Origin: Sulfobacillus acidophilus
Lineage (GTDB): Bacteria > Bacillota > Sulfobacillia > Sulfobacillales > Sulfobacillaceae
DNA length: 57,011 nucleotides
Assembly: GCA_003023745.1 (NCBI GenBank)
Contig: PXYV01000015.1
Coordinates: forward strand, 1-57,011
Reading direction: 5' to 3'
Below the pieces are notes generated by a model, which was not told the DNA's origin, did no database searches, and worked only from the letters and a program-made list of their open reading frames with translations. Position 1 is the stretch's first letter. Each line of letters opens with the position of its first letter. Shown piece by piece: positions 34,158 through 41,886 of this stretch. Both the position numbers and the translations under genes were made by a program.

Positions 34158-34707
34158 CTAACCCAGATTTTGTCCTGGCAGCAACGAGGCATCGACGTAG
34201 GAGCGACGGTTATGCTGCATGACGGACTGTTGCACCTGCCTCGCGGGCTGTTCGAGATCAATAGATTCCAGATAGGGTTGCTGGGATTCTAGCCCTGTGG
34301 AACAGTAGACTTCCACGCGGTTTCCTTCCGGATCGTAAAAGTACACGCCAATGGCGTTGCCGTGCGAGACGACCATGTCGATAGGAACGGCGAGGTCCTT
34401 CAATCGGCGGTAAAAATCCTGCACATCTTCCAATCCCTCGCAGCGAAAAGAGACTTGTTGCAGCAAGAGACTGCCCGGGGGGCGGTGCGCCTGTGTAGCG
34501 TTGCAAGACGAGGGATGCGAGACAAGATTGACCCAATGACAGCGTAAGACGAGCATCGGCCGGGAACTGGGCCGCACTCAACAAAATGGCGCGGTAGCCC
34601 AGCCAGACCCTCACCGTTTGAGCACAGGTCGTGGGACGGAGCCTGATATTTTGCGAATTCAGCGTGACGTTTGTTTCCCGGTCGTTAAAATCCGGCGTAA
34701 CTGGCAT
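34158..34707 (-). pseudogene. VOC/glyoxalase-family protein broken by a homopolymer frameshift
   Basis: The C-terminal part (from 34577 down) is a clear vicinal-oxygen-chelate domain: VSFRCEGLEDVQDFYRRLKD, then GVYFYDPEGNRVEVYCST. The N-terminal part lies in another frame starting at ATG 34707 (QNIRLRPT, FPADARLTLSLGQS). The frames join at a run of six G (plus strand 34477-34482); losing one base fuses GAPPPG directly to SLLLQQVSF and gives a sensible full-length protein. The first ATG overlaps the end of the binding-protein gene at 34685, implying translational coupling before the break. A sequencing error would look the same. Confidence 0.7.
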
Positions 34708-35542
34708 CCTGAGGATTCACCGGAGTAAACCCGTACGATGCGTAAACGTGGTTGGATGTCTTGGAGTTTAAAAACGCAAGAAAGGCGTCGCGCGCCTCGG
34801 GATGAGGCGCAGCTTTAAGTCCGGCAGCCCAGTATTGACCGATGGGGTTGTCCTGCCAGCCGCTGAGGTCAATGACATCGATGGGTTGTTGCTGGCGACG
34901 GGCATATTCCGCCTCGGTCTGCCAGACGACGCCCACGTCGACGCGCCCGTCCGCAAGCCAGAACAGGGTTTCGCGGTGGTGGACGGTCGTCAACCGTGTC
35001 GTGCCGTCCCGCACCTTCTCCTCAAAGACACGTTGCACTGCACTCTCATCGAGGGCGCGGCGAATGGCTTCTTGTGCCAGCCGGGCGATGCCTTCGGTGC
35101 GCGGATTGGGCATGGCAATTTTGAGATGGGGCTGCACCAAGTCATGAAACCCCGAGATTCGGAGTGGATTGCCCGGGGCAACGACTAATGCCAGCCGATT
35201 TTGCGCATAGGGCCGTGGTGCCAACAGATATGGCTGGAGCCGCTCCATTTCGGCCCTCCCTCCTGTATACACATCGGCCAGTACTGTGAGGGTTAGAGCC
35301 CCGATGCGAATTTCCCCCGCCCTTTCGATTTGATCGGCCAATAGGCCCGGTGGCAACGTTTCGTAATAGATGTGCCGATAGTGCGGATATAACGCGCGAA
35401 ATGCAGACAGCAGGTCAGCCATGACCATAAATTGATTGCCATTTAAGTAAAGACTCAGATCCGAATTGTACGGGTTTCCGACCAGGTCGATGATCTGATC
35501 AAATTCCGGCAATGCGATCGTGGGCACATCAGGGCTTGACAT
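34685..35542 (-). CDS. ModA-like periplasmic-binding-fold protein without signal peptide
   Basis: A 285-residue type 2 periplasmic-binding-fold protein (ModA/SBP_bac_11-like). Recognisable parts are DLLSAFRALYPHYRHIYYETLPPG, RLALVVAPGNPLRI, IAMPNPRTEGIARLAQEAI and GRVDVGVVWQTEAEYARR. It has no signal peptide or lipobox, so it seems to stay in the cytoplasm, and no permease or ATPase gene is near. ATG at 35542 was chosen because GGAGGG lies 8 bases upstream. It overlaps the DsrE-like gene by 14 bases, so the two are made together. Oxyanion sensing is a guess. Confidence 0.7.
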   Translation of the reverse strand: MSSPDVPTIALPEFDQIIDLVGNPYNSDLSLYLNGNQFMVMADLLSAFRALYPHYRHIYYETLPPGLLADQIERAGEIRIGALTLTVLADVYTGGRAEMERLQPYLLAPRPYAQNRLALVVAPGNPLRISGFHDLVQPHLKIAMPNPRTEGIARLAQEAIRRALDESAVQRVFEEKVRDGTTRLTTVHHRETLFWLADGRVDVGVVWQTEAEYARRQQQPIDVIDLSGWQDNPIGQYWAAGLKAAPHPEARDAFLAFLNSKTSNHVYASYGFTPVNPQDASYAGF

Positions 35543-35867
35543 AGGCATATCCCTCCAGTTGCTTGCGCACCAACTCACCTTGTCCCGAAGGCACCAGGGT
35601 CATACCGGGCAACAAGGCGGATTCAGAAATCTGTTTTTGCCGCAGGGTATTTTGGCACACCGCGATAACAACCCCTCGCTGTTGCAAGTCTAACACGTCC
35701 TGAGCCACGCTTGTCGTTTCGCTGATTGCCAAGACTACGCCGTCACCGTGCAGGACGACTTCGATATTGAGGTCAGGCATATCATCCAAGAGATTGCGAA
35801 CATTGCGCAACACGCTTTTATGCCGGTCCGGTTCTGCGTCGTTGACGTGAAATACAACGCCTGCCAT
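35529..35867 (-). CDS. DsrE/DsrF-like small protein
   Basis: A 112-residue DsrE-fold protein: VVFHVNDAEPDRHKSVLRNVRNLLDD, IEVVLHGDGVVLAI, LQQRGVVIAVCQNTLRQKQI and GMTLVPSGQGELVRKQLEGYAYVKP. The cysteine of VAVCxNT is the position used for sulfur relay in some DsrE/TusD-type proteins. AGGAGG lies upstream of the ATG at 35867. By family it is a cytoplasmic sulfur-trafficking or regulatory protein. Its pairing with a cytoplasmic binding-fold protein is unusual. Confidence 0.8.
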   Translation of the reverse strand: MAGVVFHVNDAEPDRHKSVLRNVRNLLDDMPDLNIEVVLHGDGVVLAISETTSVAQDVLDLQQRGVVIAVCQNTLRQKQISESALLPGMTLVPSGQGELVRKQLEGYAYVKP

Positions 35868-35971
35868 TCGATCGCCTCCTGCTAACATTATAGCGATAGC
35901 TCTCGGTGCTCTTTGGCGCGTGGCAGAGGTGGGGACGGAAATGAAGAGGAGTTTGTGTGGTAGAATCTCAG

Positions 35972-36006
35972 TTTACGTCAAAGGTCCTAATGCATGATTT
36001 ACGTCA
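35972..36006. promoter_or_regulatory. Direct repeat TTTACGTCA x2 in a divergent AT-rich region
   Basis: TTTACGTCA occurs exactly at 35972-35980 and 35998-36006, 26 bp start to start, in the 295-bp gap between the DsrE-like gene (minus) and the dioxygenase-like gene (plus). The surrounding 35950-36100 is much more AT-rich than the neighbourhood (TTTGTATAAAATTTC at about 36018). It could be a shared operator. Confidence 0.4.
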
Positions 36007-36162
36007 TTAAAGTGGCAGAGTTTGTATAAAATTTCTCACTAATATTACAAATATGAAGTAATTTTATGGCAAAATAGAGCGTAAAAGGCCATATGGTCTT
36101 AGGCGGGAATCTACCGCCTGTGTTATGCAGATGGCCAGCGCGGATGAGACGGAGGGTTGGCG

Positions 36163-36902
36163 ATGAACGAGCAAGAGCGTTATTTGTTTGATGTACAGGG
36201 ATATCTTCTCGTCCCGGGTGTGTTGCGATTGTCGCAAATTGAAGCCATGAATCGCGCAATCGCCGACATCAAGCGATGGGGGAGAAAGTACGCGCCGGAT
36301 TTTTAGAATGGGAAGAAGAGGCGTTTCGCGAGCTGATTGCCGACCCCATCATAAAACCCTATTTGACCGAGATTTTGGGACGGCACTATCGCCTTGATCA
36401 CGAATACGCCATTGTGCATCGACGGGGGGCCAAACCCTTATATCTGCACGGTGGCGCGACTCCCTATGATCCGGGCCAGTACTACCACGTCCGCAACGAT
36501 ATCATGTACAGCGGCCTTACAGTGGTGTCCTACGCCTTGACCGATATCGGTCCAAGCGATGGCGGATTTTGCTGCATTCCCGGAAGCCATAAAGCCAATT
36601 TTCCGGTGCCCGAAGAATATGAGCGCTTCCAAGAGATAGGGCCTACGGTGCATGTTGCGCAAAAGGCGGGTGATGTACTAATCTTTACCGAGGCGCTGTG
36701 CCATGGCACGTTTGCTTGGACAGCCGTCCACGAACGCCGTTCATTGTTGTTTAAATACGCGCCTAGCATGATTTCGTGGCGCGAATACGATCGTTCAGCG
36801 GCACTCTTGAGTCGGCTTAACACGGAGCAGAAAAAGATTTTGGACACTCCCCGAAGTCCCGATCGGTATGATGACGAGACCTATGAGGGTGCGGAGCCCT
36901 AA
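36163..36902 (+). pseudogene. Phytanoyl-CoA dioxygenase-like gene with a one-base frameshift
   Basis: The first frame (36163-36306, 47 codons) starts with GGAGGG upstream and MNEQERYLFDVQGYLLVPGV, the usual N-terminus of PhyH-like Fe(II)/2-oxoglutarate dioxygenases. It then hits a stop. The rest continues in another frame from about 36276 to 36902: FLEWEEEAFRELIADP, LYLHGG, ALTDIGPSDGGFCCIPGSHK, EALCHGTFAW and RRSLLFKYAP. The junction is a run of five G (36278-36282); one extra G restores about 246 continuous codons. ATG 36276 could restart translation, but without its N-terminal strand. It may be a sequencing error, a pseudogene or a phase-variable tract. Confidence 0.75.
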
Positions 36903-36928
36903 CATTAACGAAATCGGACGCCACTACC

Positions 36929-38107
36929 CTAATGAGGTGACGGATCGTCGACGCTCCAGGGCAATTCTGAGCGGCGCCAGGCATCCACCCCGCCGGCCAA
37001 ACTCCAGGCGTCGTATCCGCGCAGGCGCAGGTATTGAGCGGCGTAGGCGCTGCGCACGCCGACGGCACAAACCAAAAGCAGCGGGGTTTGGTACGCGCCA
37101 TCGGCCACCAGGCTATCGAGGTCCTCTAACGCGCAGTGCTGGGCTTGGGGAATGTGGCCGGCATGAAAGTCGCTCAATTCTCGTATATCGATCACAGCGG
37201 CGTGAGAACCTGTCATAAAGTGTTTCGCTTGATGGGGATCCAGCGAAATGTCGGATCCTGTTTCGTCGCTGCGCGGCGGTGTGGCCACAGGATCCCCGAG
37301 ACCGCAAAAACTTTCGTAATCAATAGGCTGGGTGATGGTAGGCTGATCACCACACACCACGCAACTAGGATTGCGGTGAAAGGGAATGCGATGCCAGGTG
37401 CTTTGCAGGGCGTCGTAGACGAGAAAGACGCCTGAGTCAGGGGATGTCAGGCCTAATAGAAGCTTAATCGTTTCAACTGCTTGCATGCTGCCTAGCACAC
37501 CGGCGACCGCGCCGAAAATGCCGGCGTCGGCACAGTCGGGCACGCTGCCTTTTGGTGGGGGACTGGGGAAAAGGCAACGGTAGCAGCCTAGTCCAGGGCG
37601 GTATACAGCCAATTGGCCTTCGAAGCGGAGAATGGCCGAGTCTACCATTGGTCGCTTAAGAAACACCGCTGCGTCGTTAACTAAGTAGCGGGTAGGGAAG
37701 TTATCACTGCCATTGACGATAAGGTCGTAGTGGGAAAAAACCTCCAGAACGTTTTCGGCACTCAGAAAATGATTGTGTGTGCGCACCTGGATATGGGGAT
37801 TGATAAGGTGCAAGCGTTCTTCTGCGGACGTGGTTTTAAGCGTTCCGACCGCGCCTTCGTTGTGAAGAATTTGCCGATGCAAGTTGGATAGCTCAACCCG
37901 ATCACCATCAACTACGCCTAACGTCCCAATTCCGGCCGCCGCCAAATACATAGCGGCGGCGGAACCTAAGGCTCCTGCGCCCACAACCAGCACACGACTT
38001 TCTAAAAGCCGCTTTTGGCCATCAATGCCGACTTGGGGCAATACCATTTGGCGTTGGTATCGCCCTAGATCTCGCGCTTTCAGTGGGACCGTATTGGTTG
38101 CGCACAT
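36929..38107 (-). CDS. ThiF/MoeB-type adenylyltransferase fused to rhodanese
   Basis: A 392-residue MoeBR/MoeZ-like protein. The E1-like domain shows RYQRQMVLPQVG, VLVVGAGALGSAAAMYLAAAG, ADAGIFGAVAGVLGSMQAVE and two zinc pairs (CYRC and CVVC). A linker leads to a C-terminal rhodanese (about 290-385) with VIDIRELSDFHAGHIPQA and the active-site loop CAVGVRSAY. It adenylates the C-terminal Gly-Gly of a sulfur-carrier protein (MoaD or ThiS type) and may pass sulfur to it. No carrier gene is beside it. The neighbouring DsrE-like protein could be a sulfur partner; that is inference. Confidence 0.9.
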   Translation of the reverse strand: MCATNTVPLKARDLGRYQRQMVLPQVGIDGQKRLLESRVLVVGAGALGSAAAMYLAAAGIGTLGVVDGDRVELSNLHRQILHNEGAVGTLKTTSAEERLHLINPHIQVRTHNHFLSAENVLEVFSHYDLIVNGSDNFPTRYLVNDAAVFLKRPMVDSAILRFEGQLAVYRPGLGCYRCLFPSPPPKGSVPDCADAGIFGAVAGVLGSMQAVETIKLLLGLTSPDSGVFLVYDALQSTWHRIPFHRNPSCVVCGDQPTITQPIDYESFCGLGDPVATPPRSDETGSDISLDPHQAKHFMTGSHAAVIDIRELSDFHAGHIPQAQHCALEDLDSLVADGAYQTPLLLVCAVGVRSAYAAQYLRLRGYDAWSLAGGVDAWRRSELPWSVDDPSPH

Positions 38108-38148
38108 GCGTTTTCACCCTTTATGCTGTCTTACGTTGAATGCGCGGT

Positions 38149-38322
38149 CTATGACATTCCAGCCGCTTCGGCCAACGCACGGATTTCATGCTGCAAACGC
38201 TCACCGAGCGAATGGTCCAGATCAACGTAAGTATAGTGATCGGGACCATAAACGGCAATCTCATCAATTAGGGCAGCAATGACTTGACACTGTGTGCGCA
38301 TATGCTCTAGGTCCATGTTCAC
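38149..38322 (-). CDS. Small hypothetical protein
   Basis: About 57 residues, predicted helical, with an acidic centre (VYGPDHYTYVDLDH) and a C-terminal helix (RLQHEIRALAEAAG). No family is recognised. GTG at 38322 has GAGGTGAG about 7 bases upstream; ATG at 38316 is the alternative. It is 41 bp upstream of the ThiF-rhodanese gene and probably co-transcribed, so it may be a helper of that enzyme. Confidence 0.6.
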   Translation of the reverse strand: MNMDLEHMRTQCQVIAALIDEIAVYGPDHYTYVDLDHSLGERLQHEIRALAEAAGMS

Positions 38323-38732
38323 TTTATTCTCACCTCGATCTGCACTTGGATAAAGACTGGTGTTAGCATGGAACCCATTACCAAGACCACACACTTAGGC
38401 GCCATTAACGTCGCTTCGCGAGGTGTGCGCTCTTTATCGTGTTGGCGCATTACCATCGCGACAACGGACCCACCTTGCGCAAAACCCCATGCAATGACTC
38501 GTAGACGGCCGTGTGGCGGCTACGCCAAAAAGATTTTACGGTTCTCGTCTGAGTTTAGCTTGCCTACACGGCACGCGCAAGCCAAAACTGACCGGAACCC
38601 ATCCTGCCCCCGTGCAAAGCCAAGCGGTGTCAGGCCTAGATACTTGGGGCCCACTGCCCCTTGCAAAAAGATAAATGGAGCCCATCTGGCCTGCGGCCCG
38701 GGCTCGTCATTGACTAACCCGGGTCTGGCTCG
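38323..38732. other. Gene-free stretch downstream of the zinc-ribbon gene
   Basis: About 410 bp. The 122-codon plus frame at 38368-38736 has no ribosome binding site and an unnatural composition. The only structured part seen is the terminator-like hairpin at 38664-38705. Confidence 0.5.
38664..38705 (-). terminator. Terminator-like hairpin of the zinc-ribbon gene
   Basis: Read on the minus strand, GAGCCC (38705-38700) and GGGCTC (38683-38678) form a 6-bp stem with an inner GGCC/GGCC pairing in the loop. It is followed by a T-rich tract ending in TTTTT (38669-38665). It lies about 30-70 bp after the minus-strand zinc-ribbon stop. Confidence 0.45.
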
Positions 38733-39026
38733 CTAAAATCCTCGCCGCGGATCGTTGACAAATTCGACCAATCCGCATTGTGGGCAGACGAAGACATGCA
38801 AGATGACATTTTTTTCGGTGATCTGATCGATGGCTGCTTCATCCCGTGCGCCTAAGACCATATCGGCTGCGACACCCCAACCGCGGTTCAAGCCGCCGGT
38901 GCGTAAGGCGTGTGTGCCTCGATAGGTCATCGGTTGGTTGCAGCGATTGCAGACATGATCCGGCATGTTGGTGGATGAAGCCGTGCCGCCATCCGCCATT
39001 TCCTCCAGCCTTTTAAAAAAACTCAT
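38733..39026 (-). CDS. Small zinc-ribbon protein
   Basis: A 97-residue protein with two CxxC pairs: CNRC (near residue 27) and CPQC (near 81), forming a split zinc ribbon, as in small nucleic-acid-binding or regulatory proteins of Firmicutes. YRGTHALRTGGLNRGW lies between. The ATG at 39026 has a very strong AGGAGGAGGTGG upstream. No enzyme motif. It borders an IS200/IS605-type remnant. Confidence 0.7.
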   Translation of the reverse strand: MSFFKRLEEMADGGTASSTNMPDHVCNRCNQPMTYRGTHALRTGGLNRGWGVAADMVLGARDEAAIDQITEKNVILHVFVCPQCGLVEFVNDPRRGF

Positions 39027-39071
39027 AAGCCACCTCCTCCTTTTTCATTATACGTGCAATAGGTGAACTCT

Positions 39072-39100
39072 CCCACCGCCTGGCTATGCCGAGGCGGGGG
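39072..39100. repeat. Hairpin at the right end of the TnpB remnant
   Basis: CCGCCT (39076-39081) pairs with AGGCGG (39092-39097), extended by two further C-G pairs beyond one mismatch. It lies about 30 bp past the tnpB stop, the place where IS200/IS605 elements carry their subterminal hairpin and the 3' scaffold of the guide (omega) RNA. Homology to a specific element was not checked. Confidence 0.4.
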
Positions 39101-39129
39101 TTTCGGGGTCGCCCCAAAGCTTTCCTGGC

Positions 39130-39680
39130 TTATTGATCGCTGCGCCGATCTCCCCCAGTCGTCACGTCGGACCGTTCCGGCTCTAGTTTCGGAAAAATCG
39201 GTGTTGGTTTGTGAGATGGGGTCAGCGGATCGCCGCATAGAAGCGTTTGGATTTCCCGCTGCGTGATTACCAACGCCGCATGGTGGTCGGTCTAACCGGT
39301 GTGTCCGCAGCGTTGACAGAAAAACTTGGCTTGAATCCGCCGATTGTCCCGGGGAAGTGAAGGTGCGCTGGGCACAATCCTGCGAACTATACCCGGGGGA
39401 AACGGTCATGACCAGCTTGCCTGGCCGCAATGCTTTATAGGTTGTGAGCGCGACCACTGGTCCCCAGGCGGATACAAGATCTCCCGGTTTAACCCGTCTT
39501 TGGCTGCCGCTTGATTGGGCAGAAACCGTTCTCGGGTGTTTGGTCGTATAGCGGCAGTAGTAGCGCTCTTCTTGCACTTTAACATTATGGAAAAGCCGTG
39601 AGACAGCCGATCCAGCGCAGCAAGATCGGCTTAAGCGCGGGACTGGGGGACAGACGCAATCGATATCCATTGAGCATCGC
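39130..39680 (-). pseudogene. tnpB: Decayed IS200/IS605-family TnpB
   Basis: Two frames together spell the end of a TnpB/OrfB protein. One gives PGDLVSAWGPVVALTTYKAL and PGKLVMTVSPGYSSQDCAQ, the approach to the zinc finger. After a frameshift near 39370 the other gives QAKFFCQRCGHTG, an in-frame TAG, then TDHHAALVITQREIQTLLCG and a C-terminal tail ending in GGDRRSDQ at the TAA (39130). The RuvC and N-terminal parts upstream are not recognisable. TnpB is the RNA-guided nuclease of these transposons; this copy is dead. No tnpA was seen. Confidence 0.7.
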
Positions 39681-40105
39681 ATGCTTCTAGTTCAAACAAA
39701 CGTTCTGTTTCTAGCTTAGCACATCCCCGCACTTTAAGGTCACCGATACTGGATATCCCCAAGGCTTTGCATTCTATCGGAGGCACCCGCTTGGCCCGCT
39801 CCCGGCGTTGCCGGGGAAGGGGAATGCGCGCGCTTTATGTTCAAAAGCGATCTGCTATCGCTGCACCCTGAAGGATGTTAGTGACGGTACATTCTTTGGC
39901 GGCGTACCTGAACGATGAGTTGCATAAGGGCTCTAAATTTGGCCGACGTCTCTATCGATGGGCAATATACACCCAGCATCGTGATGGTGACGAGGCATTG
40001 TCCTAGGGTGATCCCGCCGGCCCTATCCACCAGGTGACGACGAGAGCACTAAACGCTAGACTAGGCTTTAACATGACTTTCTGATAATTAAAGGAGTGCA
40101 TCGCA
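39681..40105. other. Gene-free stretch
   Basis: About 420 bp between the TnpB remnant and the small membrane-protein gene. No supported gene. A GC-rich inverted repeat (CTCCCGGCGTTGCCGGGG) near 39798-39816 and a low-GC end leading into AAAGGAG before 40106 are the only features seen. It may include the left end of the decayed element. Confidence 0.4.
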
Positions 40106-40573
40106 ATGTTGCAGGAACGATATTCAGAAAACCCGACCGGTCGCACCACGCGCATTCTTGGGGATCAGCATCGGCGTCTCAGTTTGGTTCGCCTGTCTAT
40201 GGCCTTTTTCTCGTTAATTGATGTGGCGGCTCATCTCTATGCTAGCCCAGGGTCAACCCCGATCGTGTCGTATTGGATTGACATTGAAACTGCTACCTAC
40301 GGATTAATTGCGGTGGTCTATCTATTGGGGTTACGTCGTTACTATCTTTTGCCGATATTGTTTACGACCTATAATATGTTCATGTACTTTTTGTCCGGAC
40401 TGGTGGCGTTGCCCTTCGGAATCGCACCGAAGCCGTTGGTCGGGCACATCCAGTTTGGCTTGTATTCGTTTGGACGAGGAATGTCACTGGCAGGATGGGT
40501 GTACCTCTTAGTCGTGGGAATTATTCTGCTCCGACGTGATCCGGGTTCGAAAATTAACGAACTTCTGGATTAG
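40106..40573 (+). CDS. Small four-helix membrane protein, unknown function
   Basis: A 155-residue protein with about four membrane segments (near 28-46, 60-78, 84-104 and 124-143) and polar ends. No family is recognised. The start is well supported by AAAGGAG 8 bases upstream. It is convergent with the aquaporin gene, the two ends being 45 bp apart. The N-terminal 25 residues are basic and probably cytoplasmic. Function cannot be inferred. Confidence 0.7.
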   Translation: MLQERYSENPTGRTTRILGDQHRRLSLVRLSMAFFSLIDVAAHLYASPGSTPIVSYWIDIETATYGLIAVVYLLGLRRYYLLPILFTTYNMFMYFLSGLVALPFGIAPKPLVGHIQFGLYSFGRGMSLAGWVYLLVVGIILLRRDPGSKINELLD

Positions 40574-40618
40574 CTTGCCGACGACAATGGCGGAGCACTC
40601 AGGGTGGTGCGGAGCGCA

Positions 40619-41410
40619 TCAGGCCGAGCGGCTGCCACCAGATTGCTCACGGGTGCGAAATATCTCATAGGGATCATGGGCAAAATGATACAATTTCGCG
40701 ACGGTAATCTCCCCGTGCAGCCAGGGCAGCAATTGATTCAGCACAATCCATCCAATCAGGGTTCCGAGGGTGGGTCCGGCCAGATAGACCCACCATCCGG
40801 CCCAGATGTGAGCGATCAAGTCCGGTCCCAGGGTTCGCGCCGGGTTCGTGCTGGTTCCGGAAATCGGCGCCTCGATCCACACCAACAATGCATATAGGAC
40901 CGGAAACAGGGCGGGTGTGTAGCGGCGCCAGACTTGATGACCGAGAAAGACAAACAGCCCCACAATCAGACAAAAGGTCGCCGTTGTTTCGCCCAGGACT
41001 GCGATGCCGGCGCCCAGTGAACCAGGCACCGTGGCGGCATCGTGTGTGGCCCGCGCCCAGGACCCCCACAGCGACAAGAGCGCGGCGCCGATGATGGCTC
41101 CGATAAACTGAGAGATTATATAGATCAAGGCGAGCTCTTTAGATAGCTTCTTTTGCAACCAAAAGGCCAGCGTGACTACCGGATTAATGTGAGCGCCGCT
41201 GCTTTTGCCAACCCACGAGAGGGCAATCAGTCCTCCAGTGCTGCCGAAGAGAAATCCTGTCAGTGCTCGCCGTAATGCCGCGCTGGCAATCCAATGAGTC
41301 ACGGGACTGGTCGGCGCGAAGTCAATCACAACGAATGAGCCACCCACCGCCAGCAACAAGGCGGTACCGATACATTCGGACAAAGAAAGAATCCACCAGG
41401 CTTTTGGCAT
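40619..41410 (-). CDS. MIP-family aquaporin/glycerol channel
   Basis: A 263-residue major intrinsic protein with six membrane segments and the two pore boxes HINPVVTL and STNPARTLGP. Long periplasmic and cytoplasmic loops (for example HDAATVPGSLGAG) leave the specificity open between water, glycerol and small neutral solutes. ATG at 41410 gives a typical length; the longer frame up to 41887 crosses noncoding DNA and is rejected. It is divergent from the sulfate-assimilation operon. Confidence 0.9.
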   Translation of the reverse strand: MPKAWWILSLSECIGTALLLAVGGSFVVIDFAPTSPVTHWIASAALRRALTGFLFGSTGGLIALSWVGKSSGAHINPVVTLAFWLQKKLSKELALIYIISQFIGAIIGAALLSLWGSWARATHDAATVPGSLGAGIAVLGETTATFCLIVGLFVFLGHQVWRRYTPALFPVLYALLVWIEAPISGTSTNPARTLGPDLIAHIWAGWWVYLAGPTLGTLIGWIVLNQLLPWLHGEITVAKLYHFAHDPYEIFRTREQSGGSRSA

Positions 41411-41699
41411 CAAGACCCCCGTTTCCAGTTCACAAACTTCGGCACTCAAGGCCGAATGGTTAACTGCTGCATAGAGGGGATGCTGAATTTCGCGGTGGTG
41501 CTGCGACACCCCGTCGAATGGGCCCCTTGTAGCATAACATTTCATGGGCGTGTTCATGGGCGAATCGGTCGGTTCCGTCGAGGGGCCATTGAGTGGACGC
41601 CGGGAGGGGGTGACCTCCCGATTGAAACACAAGGGGACGGTGTCCGAAGGGGGGATAAGGTGGCGTCGCCCAACGGGCGACAAAACTATAATAATAAGA
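41411..41699. other. Divergent intergenic region, left part
   Basis: About 290 bp between the aquaporin start and the promoter of the sulfur operon. No supported gene. GTCGCCC-AAC-GGGCGAC (41665-41681) is a perfect 7-bp stem immediately before the promoter and could be an operator or a terminator of stray transcription. Confidence 0.45.
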
Positions 41700-41728
41700 T
41701 AGACATTATAGGAATAGTAGTGTATAAT
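41700..41728 (+). promoter_or_regulatory. Strong sigma-A-type promoter of the sulfate-assimilation operon
   Basis: TAGACA (41700-41705), a 17-bp spacer and a perfect TATAAT (41723-41728). Expected start near 41735, leaving a leader of about 150 nt before the sulfite-reductase ATG. No known SAM or T-box riboswitch consensus was recognised in the leader; it contains the structured repeat copy B. Confidence 0.7.
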
Positions 41729-41754
41729 CGCGGGGACGGTTGATATTGCGGGGG

Positions 41755-41811
41755 GACACAGTAGACGCCCGTTCCCCATATTTGGGGTGCCCACACGCAT
41801 GAAAAATGGGC
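41755..41811. repeat. 57-bp structured repeat, copy B, in the sulfur-operon leader
   Basis: Gapless match to 14513-14569 at 43 of 57 bases. The hairpin here is CCCCA (41774-41778), loop TATT, TGGGG (41783-41787), centred at the same offset as in copy A, with one pair changed on both sides (G-C in A, A-T in B). It would be transcribed as part of the operon leader. Confidence 0.55.
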
Positions 41812-41886
41812 GGTCGAGGCTAGACGGTGATGATCTGGATGTGAGGCACGATGTAGGGTCAACCTGTTTTTCAAGGGAGCGTTGCA

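Noticed and set aside
38368..38736. 122-codon plus-strand frame
   Set aside because: Composition is unnatural, no ribosome binding site, and it overlaps the terminator-like hairpin of the zinc-ribbon gene.
41735..41886. SAM (S-box) or T-box riboswitch in the sulfur-operon leader
   Set aside because: None of the conserved sequence blocks of those elements was found.
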